From positions 1 to 21,434 of the forward strand of contig JAABPT010000161.1 of assembly GCA_011391855.1 (NCBI GenBank): a DNA stretch of 21,434 nt, written 5' to 3'. Source of the stretch: Burkholderiales bacterium (GTDB taxonomy: Bacteria > Pseudomonadota > Gammaproteobacteria > Burkholderiales > Burkholderiaceae_C). A program made the translations under genes and the position numbers. Below, one piece after another: positions 8,737 to 15,261 of this stretch (position 1 is the first letter of the stretch; the number at the start of each line of letters is the position of its first letter). The notes under the pieces are model-generated. The model made no database searches. It saw nothing but the letters and a program-made list of their open reading frames with translations, and was not told the DNA's origin.

Positions 8737-8772
8737 TTCGGACGATGGCGGTGCGGTCCGCCATCGTTCGAA
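8737..8772. repeat. Inverted repeat, 15-bp arms with 6-bp centre, in the nar control region
   Basis: The arms are 8737-8751 (TTCGGACGATGGCGG) and 8758-8772 (CCGCCATCGTTCGAA), separated by TGCGGT. They match at 14 of 15 positions. The single mismatch is a G-T pair on the plus strand, which in RNA would be a G-U wobble on the plus strand and A-C on the minus strand. There is no T-run on either side, so an intrinsic terminator is unlikely. It could be a regulator operator or a 5' leader hairpin of the nar transcript. Confidence 0.85.
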
Positions 8773-8782
8773 AGAACTATGC

Positions 8783-8809
8783 CGCCCGGATTCGCACGCC
8801 CGGATTCGC
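8783..8809. repeat. Tandem direct repeat, two copies of a 13-bp element
   Basis: CGCCCGGATTCGC occurs at 8783-8795 and again at 8797-8809, with one base (A) between copies. This gives a 14-bp period. It lies 10 bp from the long inverted repeat, on the flavoprotein side. Two identical elements so close together in a promoter region suggest a repeated binding site for a regulator. No known site class is recognised. Confidence 0.8.
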
Positions 8810-8932
8810 CGCCCTGCCGGCGGGCCCGGGGTAGGATGGCGCGGTGAGCGCTGACTTCCTACCACCCGCTCCTGGCCCGAGGGCCGGCGGGCCCGCCACT
8901 CGCGGCTGAGCGGGCCTGGCGGTGGCCACACC

Positions 8933-10060
8933 ATGGAGCGGGTGCAGGCGTTGGTCGTCGGTGCAGGGGTCGTCGGCCTGGCGGTCGGCCGGGCGCTGGC
9001 CATGGATGGCCTCGAGACCGTCGTCGTCGAGTCCGCCGCGGGCATCGGGCAGGGTGTGAGTTCACGCAACAGCGAGGTCATCCACGCCGGCCTGTACTAC
9101 GCCCCCGGTTCGCTGAAGGCGCAGTGCTGCGTGCGCGGCAAGGCGCTGCTCTACGACTTCTGCGCCAGCCATGGCGTGCCGCATGCCCGCTGCGGGAAAC
9201 TGGTCGTGGCCACGGCGAGCGAGCAGCACGAGGCCTTGCGCGGCCTGCAGCAGCGCGCCGCAGCCAACGGCGTGCCGGTGCAGTGGCTGCAGGCCGCGCA
9301 AGCCCAGGCGCTGGAGCCCGCGCTGCACTGCACGGCGGCGCTGTTGTCGCCCAGCACCGGCATCGTCGACAGCCATGCACTGATGCTGGCGCTGCAGGGC
9401 GACCTGGAGCGTGCCAGCGGCGCGCTGGCGCTGTGCTCCAGCGTGCGGTCGGCCAGCTTCCGCCCCGGCGGGCCGGCCGTGGTGCAAGTGGCCACCGCGG
9501 AGGGCGGTTTCGAGATCGAGACCGAATGGCTCGTCAACGCCGCCGGCTTGCACGCTTGCGCGCTGGCGCGGTGCTTCGAAGGGCTGGAAGCGCGCCACGT
9601 GCCGCAGGCGCACTTCGCCAAGGGCAGCTATTTCACGCTCGCCGGCCGGCCGCCGTTTTCACGCCTGGTCTACCCGGCACCAGTGGACGCCTGGCTGGGC
9701 GTGCATGTCACGCTGGACCTCGGCGGCCAGGTGCGTTTCGGCCCCGACCTGGAGTGGCTGGGCGTGGAGGGGCCGCAGGACATCGACTATGCCGTGGACC
9801 CGCGGCGCGCCGCGGCCTTCGAGGACGCCATCCGGCGCTACTGGCCGGCACTGCCCGCAGGCGCGCTGCGGCCCGACTACAGCGGCGTGCGGCCCCGGAT
9901 CCACGGCCCCGGCGAGCCGGCGCCGGACTTCCGCATCGACGGGCCGCTGCGCCATGGCGTGCCGGGCCTGGTCAACCTGTTCGGCATCGAATCGCCCGGC
10001 CTGACCTCGGCGTTGGCCATCGGCGAGCAGGTCGCCGCGCTGGCGCTGACCGGCCGCTGA
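8933..10060 (+). CDS. lhgO: FAD-dependent oxidoreductase, L-2-hydroxyglutarate oxidase-like
   Basis: This 375-residue flavoprotein belongs to the D-amino-acid-oxidase-like (DAO) fold. The closest recognisable family is LhgO/L2HGDH, which oxidises L-2-hydroxyglutarate to 2-oxoglutarate and feeds electrons to the quinone pool. It opens with a dinucleotide-binding GAGVVG (10-15) and the acidic E34 expected to hold the FAD ribose. The LhgO-like stretch SSRNSEVIHAGLYYAPGSLK follows (43-62). Near the C terminus PDYSGVRPRIHGPG and LFGIESPGLTSALAIGE complete the flavin pocket. The start has no strong Shine-Dalgarno sequence. It is the only plus-strand gene, divergent from the nar operon and convergent with the HiPIP gene. 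The exact substrate cannot be read from sequence, because related family members act on other 2-hydroxy acids or amines. Confidence 0.85.
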   Translation: MERVQALVVGAGVVGLAVGRALAMDGLETVVVESAAGIGQGVSSRNSEVIHAGLYYAPGSLKAQCCVRGKALLYDFCASHGVPHARCGKLVVATASEQHEALRGLQQRAAANGVPVQWLQAAQAQALEPALHCTAALLSPSTGIVDSHALMLALQGDLERASGALALCSSVRSASFRPGGPAVVQVATAEGGFEIETEWLVNAAGLHACALARCFEGLEARHVPQAHFAKGSYFTLAGRPPFSRLVYPAPVDAWLGVHVTLDLGGQVRFGPDLEWLGVEGPQDIDYAVDPRRAAAFEDAIRRYWPALPAGALRPDYSGVRPRIHGPGEPAPDFRIDGPLRHGVPGLVNLFGIESPGLTSALAIGEQVAALALTGR

Positions 10061-10085
10061 AGGCGCAGGCCGGGCGCGCGCTCAT

Positions 10086-10109
10086 GAAAAGAGGCCCCGA
10101 AGGGCCCCT
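10086..10109 (-). terminator. Intrinsic terminator downstream of the HiPIP gene
   Basis: Read on the minus strand, AGGGGCCC, loop TTCG, GGGCCTCT forms an eight-pair stem with one G-U pair. The stable UUCG tetraloop is followed by a T-run (TTTTC with the stem's last T). It begins 37 bp after the HiPIP stop, in the convergent gap 10061-10145. The plus-strand side has no T-run, so it should serve only the minus-strand unit. Confidence 0.75.
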
Positions 10110-10145
10110 GGTGCATTCGCGAGCGCGCCGGGCGCGCCCCGTGCT

Positions 10146-10457
10146 TCAGGCCTTCTTGGCCCAGGCGCTGCACCAGCCGGCACCGGCGACCTGCTTCACG
10201 CCGAACAGCGGGCAGCCACCCCAGGCGTCGGCGGCCTTGCCCTGGTACAGGGCGCAGTTGTTGCACTTCTGGTCGTTGGTGTGCTTGGGGAACTTCTTGG
10301 TGTCGGCCTTGGTGGTGTCGGCCACGTAGCCCAGGGCCACGGCCTGCGGGTCCTTTTCATCGACCTTGGCGGCCTGCGCCTGGGCGCTGGCTGCGGCCAG
10401 CGCGGTGCTGCCGGCGGCGAGTTGCATCAAGAAGATCCGGCGGTTCGTATTCGACAT
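10146..10457 (-). CDS. High-potential iron-sulfur protein (HiPIP), Tat-exported
   Basis: This is a 103-residue precursor of a HiPIP, a small periplasmic [4Fe-4S](2+/3+) electron carrier. In proteobacteria HiPIPs donate electrons to photosynthetic reaction centres, terminal oxidases or denitrification enzymes. The N terminus has a twin-arginine signal (NTNRRIFLMQLAAGS) and an Ala-rich stretch ending near AQAQA (25-29). The four cluster cysteines are C65, C68, C82 and C96 in the HiPIP spacing C-x2-C-x13-C-x13-C. They lie in the contexts CNNCALYQG, GGCPLFG and AGAGWCSAW. AAGGA (10466-10470) stands eight bases before the start. It is followed by an intrinsic terminator. The nar neighbourhood suggests a role in anaerobic electron transfer, which is inference. 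Confidence 0.95.
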   Translation of the reverse strand: MSNTNRRIFLMQLAAGSTALAAASAQAQAAKVDEKDPQAVALGYVADTTKADTKKFPKHTNDQKCNNCALYQGKAADAWGGCPLFGVKQVAGAGWCSAWAKKA

Positions 10458-10556
10458 GGTTCAAGTCCTTGGTCTGGGGGAGGGGAAACGCAATCTGGCG
10501 ATAGGAGCCGACGGCTGCGTGCCGCGGCGTTCGTGTCTGGCGTGCCGGGGCGGAAA

Positions 10557-10808
10557 TCAGGCCGCGGGCATGCTGACACCGAGGCAGGTATTGCAACGGC
10601 CCAGGCCGCGCAGCCGTGCATCGGGTTTTCCATCACCTGTCTTGAAATTGGCGTGGCAGCGGATGCAGACGTACATCTTGGAGCTGGACATCATGGGCCG
10701 CACCCCCGGTTCGGCATGGGGTCGGGCGGCGGTGTACTCGGCCTGCGTCTGGCGCAACTTGGGTCCGTTGGCGGTATCTGAGCTGGGGGGCGTGCGTCGA
10801 GTGGTCAT
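10557..10808 (-). CDS. Small protein with two CxxC motifs (putative zinc ribbon), function unknown
   Basis: I do not recognise this family. The 83-residue product has a polar, proline- and arginine-rich first half. Its compact C-terminal half is MYVCIRCHANFKTGDGKPD followed by a basic RLRGLGRCNTCLGVSM. C48, C51, C72 and C75 form a CxxC-x20-CxxC arrangement like a rubredoxin-type zinc ribbon. The first pair reads CIRCH and so formally matches a c-type haem site, but there is no signal peptide for the periplasm, so a zinc or Fe-S site is more likely. Upstream there is a modest GGAAG, 11 bases from ATG. An internal start at MMSSSK (residue 39) is possible. It sits between the histidine kinase and the HiPIP gene on the same strand, 142 bp after the kinase stop and 99 bp before HiPIP. 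Confidence 0.65.
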   Translation of the reverse strand: MTTRRTPPSSDTANGPKLRQTQAEYTAARPHAEPGVRPMMSSSKMYVCIRCHANFKTGDGKPDARLRGLGRCNTCLGVSMPAA

Positions 10809-10950
10809 GGCGGGTGTGTCTTCCGGGCGAGCGCCCCGGATGGCGCGAAGCCTGTATTTTCTCCTGAAACGGCAACACCCGCACTCGGGGGTCTCATGGA
10901 TGCCTCGGGCAGCCCTGGCGGCGGCCCGTCCCGGGCCCGAACGGGGCGCC

Positions 10951-13215
10951 TCAGGCCGCTGCGTCGAAGCCGTGCAGGCGCATGTCGCAGACGATGCCGC
11001 GCGGTTCGTTGTTGGACCAGCGCACCTCGCCCCCGAGCAGCTTGGCGCGTTTGCGCACGCCGCCCAGGCCCAGGCCATGGGCCCACTGCTGCGGGTCGCG
11101 GCCGCGGCCGTCGTCGGCCACCTGCAGCAGCAGGCGACCGCCCTCCAGGTTCAGGCGCACGTCCACGCGCGAGGCGTGGCCGTGGTAGAGCGCGTTGCTG
11201 ACCAGTTCGCGCAGCACACGCGTGAGCGCCGACCATTGCACCACGCTCAACCGCAGGTCGCGGTCGCAGCTGAACGACCAGCCGAGATCGGCCTGCGCGG
11301 CGGCCAGGCGCTGCGCCAGGTCGGACTTCCACTCGACCGCGGCGTGCGACAAACGGTGCTCGGCCGCCGCCAGGCCGCGTGTCAGCGTCTTCAGGTCCTG
11401 CAACGTGTGGCGCAGGTAATCCTCCATCTCCGGCGTCGGCGCCTGGTACATGAGCGTCAGCAACCGGGCGCCGATATCGTCGTGCAGGTCCTGGGCGATG
11501 CGCAGCCGTTCCTCGTGGCGACCACGCTCCACCGCCCGGTCGTATTCCACGGCGCGCCGCAGCTGGTCGAGCACGCGGTCGACCAGCTGCGCATCGTCCA
11601 GCGTGAACAGCCGCCGTCCGTGCTGGGCATAACGCAATGCCAGCGCGGTGGCCGGCGCCGTGCCGTCTTCGGCGCCGGGCACGGGCACGACCAGCGCCGA
11701 GCCGCCGCCGACGACGCGCGTGCGTGCCGGGACGCGGTCGACCGGGAGCACCTCCAGGGGCTCGAACAGCTCGCGCAGCAAGCGCGTCAGCAGGGCCGGA
11801 AAGCGCGCCGGCTGCGCCTGCACCTCGCGCGCGGCGCGAAAGAGCAGGTCGAAGGCGCGCTCGGTGGTCAGTACGCTGGTGCCGGCGAGCCGCGCCAACA
11901 GCCATGGCCGCACCGCGGTGTACACGCCAAGCGCACCGAACAGCACCAACGCCAGCGCGGTGAAGTAGTCCAGCGCGCCGACGGTGGCGAGCAGCAGGTG
12001 CAGCGAGGTGGCCACGGTGCCGACGCCGGCCAGCAGAGCGAATTCGCGCAGCCACAGGCGGTTGCGCGCCAGGAACGGGGCCAGCAGCAGCAGCGCGGCC
12101 AGGAACAGGTGCCAGGCGACGGGAGCGCCTGCCGCGACACCCTGGGCGGCCCCTGGCTGGCCTGCTGCCAGGGCCACCGCCGCGGTGACGAACACCCCCG
12201 TGGCCAGCGTGGCGGCGGCAAAGCGCCGCATGACCAGGGCCTGCGGGTGGGGTTCGCGCCGGTAGGAGTCGGTCGCCACGGCCAGCGCTGCGCCGGCCAG
12301 CAACAGGCACAGCGCCTGCGCCCACCACCACAGCGGCGCCAGCAGGCCGGCCTGGGCCAGGGCCAGCCATCCCAGGACGGCCATCGGGGCCACGGCGGCG
12401 ATCCAGCCCGCGGCCGGCAGCCGCATCGGGTGCAGGGCCAGCGCCGTCACCGCGGCGGCGCCGGTGGCGCCGTCCAGGGCCAAGCGCCAGTCCATCTCGT
12501 GCGCCAGCACGCCGGGCGGCAGGCCGAGGCCAGGCAGGGTCTCCATGGCGATGAAGACCAGGTGGCCCGCCTGGCACACGGCCATGGCCGCGTACAGCAC
12601 ATTCAGCGCGCGCGGCCGGGCCAGCAGCACGGCCGCGCCGGTCAGGGCCAGCACCAGCGCCAGGCCGGCCAGCGGCCAGAAGACCCAGCCCAGCCCGGAC
12701 CAGCCGCGTGGCCTGGCGTCGAGCGCGGCCTCGGTGCCGTCGGCAAAGTGCAGCCGCACCGGGCCGGCGGCCAGCCGTGCGGCCAGGCCTTCGTGCTGCG
12801 CCACCTGGCGCGCGCGTTCGCCGTCGTCGACCTGCCAGCGCGGCGACGTTTGCAGCAGCGCGGCATCGACGGCCAGCCACCCGGCCGCGCCGCCGCTCAC
12901 GGCCACCAGGCTGCCGCCACGATGCGCCTGCAGGCCGTCAACGCGGCTGGCTTCCAGCACCAGGGTGCCGCCCGGGCCGGCGCTCCAGCGGCTTTCCATG
13001 TGCGGCGCGGCGGCCAGCCACTGCACCCATCCCAGCCATGTCGCACAGGACAGCAAGGCCGCCACCACCAGGGCGCTGCGGCGCCAGCCCAGCCAGCGTG
13101 GCGGGTCATGGTGGGCCAGCGTTTGCTCCAGGGCGCTGGCTTCGAAGGCCGAGTCGCCGTGACCGGCGCGGGGGTCCTGCTGCCGCGCAGCAGGGGGCGT
13201 GCGCGAGGCGGCCAT
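10951..13215 (-). CDS. Polytopic membrane sensor histidine kinase (HisKA_3 / NarX-DegS type transmitter)
   Basis: This 754-residue kinase is the likely partner of the response regulator encoded just upstream. There is a first membrane helix at about 47-69, a soluble loop at about 70-172, and then roughly eight or nine further hydrophobic segments between about 175 and 440. A cytoplasmic linker follows (about 445-560). The transmitter has an H-box with phospho-acceptor H578 (ERLRIAQDLHDDIGARLLTL), the NarX/DegS pattern. Its N-box is RELVSNALYHG (N674), and its G-boxes are DDGRGRD (701-707) and GLGLGGVRKRAKLLGG (714-729). NarX and NarQ have two helices around a four-helix nitrate sensor with a P-box; none of that is seen, so the signal is unknown. 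The start at 13215, 54 bp after the regulator stop, has only a weak upstream GAGAG. Confidence 0.9.
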   Translation of the reverse strand: MAASRTPPAARQQDPRAGHGDSAFEASALEQTLAHHDPPRWLGWRRSALVVAALLSCATWLGWVQWLAAAPHMESRWSAGPGGTLVLEASRVDGLQAHRGGSLVAVSGGAAGWLAVDAALLQTSPRWQVDDGERARQVAQHEGLAARLAAGPVRLHFADGTEAALDARPRGWSGLGWVFWPLAGLALVLALTGAAVLLARPRALNVLYAAMAVCQAGHLVFIAMETLPGLGLPPGVLAHEMDWRLALDGATGAAAVTALALHPMRLPAAGWIAAVAPMAVLGWLALAQAGLLAPLWWWAQALCLLLAGAALAVATDSYRREPHPQALVMRRFAAATLATGVFVTAAVALAAGQPGAAQGVAAGAPVAWHLFLAALLLLAPFLARNRLWLREFALLAGVGTVATSLHLLLATVGALDYFTALALVLFGALGVYTAVRPWLLARLAGTSVLTTERAFDLLFRAAREVQAQPARFPALLTRLLRELFEPLEVLPVDRVPARTRVVGGGSALVVPVPGAEDGTAPATALALRYAQHGRRLFTLDDAQLVDRVLDQLRRAVEYDRAVERGRHEERLRIAQDLHDDIGARLLTLMYQAPTPEMEDYLRHTLQDLKTLTRGLAAAEHRLSHAAVEWKSDLAQRLAAAQADLGWSFSCDRDLRLSVVQWSALTRVLRELVSNALYHGHASRVDVRLNLEGGRLLLQVADDGRGRDPQQWAHGLGLGGVRKRAKLLGGEVRWSNNEPRGIVCDMRLHGFDAAA

Positions 13216-13269
13216 GGCGGGCGCAGCGCTCTCGTCAGCCGCCTGCAGCCGTGCCAGGGACCGCCGGTA

Positions 13270-14007
13270 TCACACCAGGCCTTGTTTGCTGGCCAGCACG
13301 GCGGCTTCGGCGCGGCTGGAGACGTTGAGCTTCTTGTAGATCGACTTGATGTGGTCGTTGACGGTGAACCACTTGATGCCCATCAGGCTGGCGATCTCCT
13401 TGATCGTGAAGCCCTTGCTCAGGTAGGTGAGCACCTCGCTCTCGCGCGGCGTCAGGCGTTCGTGATCCGGGGGCTTTTCCATCGGCACCGGCTTGCTGGT
13501 GGTCAGGCCGCTGGACGCTGCAAAGCCCGAATCGGGGGCCTGGCTGTCGCTGCCGATGCCGTGGCGAAAGTGGGTCAGGAGCCGACGCGCGATGGCCGGC
13601 GACAACGGCGGCTGGCCGCGCACGATCTTCTGCAACTCTTCCACCAGCACCTCGAAGCGGTCTTCCTTGAGCAGGTAGCCGTCGGCGCCGCATTGCAGCG
13701 CCGGGAACAGGTGGTCGTCGTCGGAGTACAGCGTCGTGACGATCTTGGTGGCCGGGTAATGGCCCAGTTCGGCCAGCAGCTCCATGCCGTTGCCGTCGGG
13801 CAGTTCCAGGTCCACCAGGATGAGCTTGTAGGGGTCGGTGCCGTGCAGCCCTTGCGAGCCGCCGGTCAGCAGGATGTGGCGGCGCGCGCTTTCCAGGTCG
13901 CCGGCCTCGGTGATCATGATCACGTCGCTGAAGCTTTCGCGCACCACCTTGCACAGGAAACTGCGTGCGACGGGGTTGTCTTCGAGGATCAGCACCTTGA
14001 CGGCCAT
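13270..14007 (-). CDS. LuxR/NarL-family response regulator
   Basis: This is a DNA-binding response regulator of 245 residues. The receiver has the acidic pair E9-D10 (LILEDNP), the phosphorylation site D66 (LILVDLELPDGNG), T91 (IVTTLYSDDD) and the conserved K114 (GYLLKEDRF). A LuxR helix-turn-helix occupies about 184-238 (LTPRESEVLTYLSKGFTIKE, then KWFTVNDHIKSIYKKLNVSS). The linker of about 135-183 is long and rich in Pro/Ser. The region before D66 (TGGSQGLHGTDPYK) is somewhat longer than in NarL, where the aspartate is residue 59. The start is fixed by AAGGAG (14017-14022), nine bases upstream. It precedes the kinase gene by 54 bp. By position it is a candidate regulator of the nearby nar operon, but no target site can be assigned. 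Confidence 0.94.
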   Translation of the reverse strand: MAVKVLILEDNPVARSFLCKVVRESFSDVIMITEAGDLESARRHILLTGGSQGLHGTDPYKLILVDLELPDGNGMELLAELGHYPATKIVTTLYSDDDHLFPALQCGADGYLLKEDRFEVLVEELQKIVRGQPPLSPAIARRLLTHFRHGIGSDSQAPDSGFAASSGLTTSKPVPMEKPPDHERLTPRESEVLTYLSKGFTIKEIASLMGIKWFTVNDHIKSIYKKLNVSSRAEAAVLASKQGLV

Positions 14008-14016
14008 GGCCGTGAA

Positions 14017-14022
14017 CTCCTT
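14017..14022 (-). promoter_or_regulatory. Ribosome binding site of the response regulator gene
   Basis: On the minus strand AAGGAG is nine bases before ATG at 14007. It confirms the start of the response regulator. The 73-bp gap upstream (14008-14080) shows no convincing promoter. Confidence 0.8.
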
Positions 14023-14080
14023 GTTGCGGCCTGCATGCTAGCGCGTAACCGCCGCCGGTCGTTGCCGCCGAAGCAAGGCG

Positions 14081-15058
14081 CTACGGGTTCACGAGCAGCA
14101 GCTTGCCCATCACCTGCCGGCTGCCCATGCGCGCGTAGGCGGCTTTCAGTTCGCCCATGGGCAGGCGCTGGTCGATGACCGGCTTGACGAGTCCTTGCCC
14201 GTACCACTGCAACAGCTGCCGCATGGCGGCGGCAAAGGCGGCGGGTTCGCGCTTGACGAACTCGCCCCAGAAGACGCCCACGATCGAGGCCCCCTTGAGC
14301 AGTGCCAGGTTCCAAGGCAGCGCCGGGATGGCGCCCTGAGCGAAGCCGACCACCAGGTAGCGGCCGCGCCAGGCCATGCTGCGGAACACCGGTTCGGCCA
14401 GGTCGCCGCCCACCGCGTCGTAAACGATGTCCGGCCCCTTGCCGGCGGTCAGCGTCTTGAGCGCGGCGCGCACGTCGCTGGTGGCGTAGTTGAGCGTCTC
14501 GTCGGCGCCGAGCTCGCGGCACAGCGCGCACTTCTCGTCGCTGGAGGCGGCAGCGATGACGCGCGCGCCGGCCGCCTTGGCAATTTGCAGCGCCGCCGTG
14601 CCCACGCCGCCGGCGGCGCCGAGCACCAGCACCGTCTCGCCGGCCTTCAGCTGCCCGCGGTCGATGAGCGCATGGTGCGAGGTGCCATAGGTGAAGGCGA
14701 AGGCGGCGCCGTCTTCCAGCGCAAAACCGGGCGGCAGCGGCAGCACGCGGGCCGCCTCGACGCAGGCGTGCGTGGCGAAGCCGCCGGTGCCGCCCAGGGC
14801 GGCGACGGCATCGCCGGGCAAGAGATGCGTGACGCCTTCACCCACGGCCTCCACGACACCGGCGAATTCGGCGCCGGGCACGAAGGGCAGCGGCGGCTTG
14901 AACTGGTACTGGCCGCGCACGATGAGCAGGTCGGGGAAATTCAGGCTGGCTGCGCGGATGGCGATGCGCACCTCGCCGGGCTTCGGCTCTGGGGTGGGCA
15001 GTTCCTTCCATTGCAGCGCGTCGGCGCCGTCGAGGGTCTCGCAAAGCCAGGCGTGCAT
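14081..15058 (-). CDS. NADPH:quinone oxidoreductase, zinc-independent MDR family
   Basis: This 325-residue medium-chain dehydrogenase/reductase is of the QOR type, expected to transfer electrons from NADPH to quinones or activated alkenes in the cytosol. The N-terminal GroES-like domain has ASLNFPDLLIVRGQYQFKP and FVPGAEFAGVVEAVG. The usual zinc-ligand cysteines of alcohol dehydrogenases are absent. The Rossmann domain carries GAAGGVGTAALQIAKAAGA (147-165). ELGADETLNY and DIVYDAVGGD follow. The C-terminal stretch LKGASIVGVFWGEF fits bacterial QOR relatives. The start MHAWLCETLDGADAL has CGAGG about six bases upstream; the longer open frame to 15556 crosses the decamer repeats and is not coding. 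It lies 73 bp upstream of the response regulator, with no evident functional link. The true substrate is not predictable. Confidence 0.9.
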   Translation of the reverse strand: MHAWLCETLDGADALQWKELPTPEPKPGEVRIAIRAASLNFPDLLIVRGQYQFKPPLPFVPGAEFAGVVEAVGEGVTHLLPGDAVAALGGTGGFATHACVEAARVLPLPPGFALEDGAAFAFTYGTSHHALIDRGQLKAGETVLVLGAAGGVGTAALQIAKAAGARVIAAASSDEKCALCRELGADETLNYATSDVRAALKTLTAGKGPDIVYDAVGGDLAEPVFRSMAWRGRYLVVGFAQGAIPALPWNLALLKGASIVGVFWGEFVKREPAAFAAAMRQLLQWYGQGLVKPVIDQRLPMGELKAAYARMGSRQVMGKLLLVNP

Positions 15059-15180
15059 GGGGGGCCTCGGGGAGTCGCCGGCGGGGCGCCGGCGCAGCGC
15101 GGCGATCATAAGCAAGAGGCGACCGGCGCGGGCGCGGTTACTGCCGGAGGCGTGCCGGGCGTTGCCGCGCCGACAGCGCC

Positions 15181-15240
15181 CAGACGCGCCCAGACGCGCC
15201 CAGACGCGCCCAGACGCGCCCAGACGCGCCCAGACGCGCC
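15181..15240. repeat. Tandem array of six perfect 10-bp repeats
   Basis: The unit CAGACGCGCC is repeated six times without a mismatch. The array is in the 203-bp intergenic stretch between the metalloprotease stop (15262) and the quinone oxidoreductase start (15058). The flanks (CAGCGCC before, GGCGCGG after) are similar in composition but break the period. A 10-bp period is not a multiple of three, so it would shift frame in any coding reading. It lies 122 bp upstream of the oxidoreductase start codon. Confidence 0.95.
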
Positions 15241-15261
15241 GGCGCGGCGCTGGGCCGGCGC

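Larger units (their letters stand above)
8653..8932. promoter_or_regulatory. Divergent control region between the nar operon and the flavoprotein gene
   Basis: This 280-bp gap separates two divergent genes and must contain the promoter of the nar operon and probably that of the flavoprotein gene. It holds a long inverted repeat (8737-8772) and a tandem 13-bp direct repeat (8783-8809), listed separately. I searched by eye for an FNR/ANR/DNR box of the form TTGAT-N4-ATCAA and found none. Only weak NarL-like heptamer resemblances occur near 8829-8836 and 8870. A poor minus-strand -10-like CATAGT lies at about 8776-8781. If it were used, the inverted repeat would sit at the extreme 5' end of the transcript. 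Confidence 0.6.

Noticed and set aside
8653..8932. A canonical FNR/ANR/DNR box for the nar operon
   Set aside because: A by-eye search for TTGAT-N4-ATCAA and close variants found no acceptable match; a matrix scan would be needed to exclude a degenerate site.
10653..10667. CIRCH in the small protein as a c-type haem site
   Set aside because: There is no signal peptide for the periplasm where c-type haem is attached, and the second CxxC pair lacks a following His. A zinc-ribbon arrangement fits better, though this is not proven.
10925..10945. Hairpin CCCGTCC...GAACGGG just after the kinase stop as a terminator
   Set aside because: The stem is seven pairs including one wobble, and no T-run follows on the minus strand. 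Such GC-rich hairpins are common by chance in this sequence.
10366..14178. A 1270-codon plus-strand open frame across the HiPIP, kinase and regulator genes
   Set aside because: It has the same antisense-shadow character: repetitive Arg/Gln/Gly/Ala/His composition, no domain, and it lies opposite well-supported genes.
15181..15240. The decamer array as a CRISPR array
   Set aside because: The repeats are contiguous with no spacers, the unit is only 10 bp, and there are no cas genes nearby.
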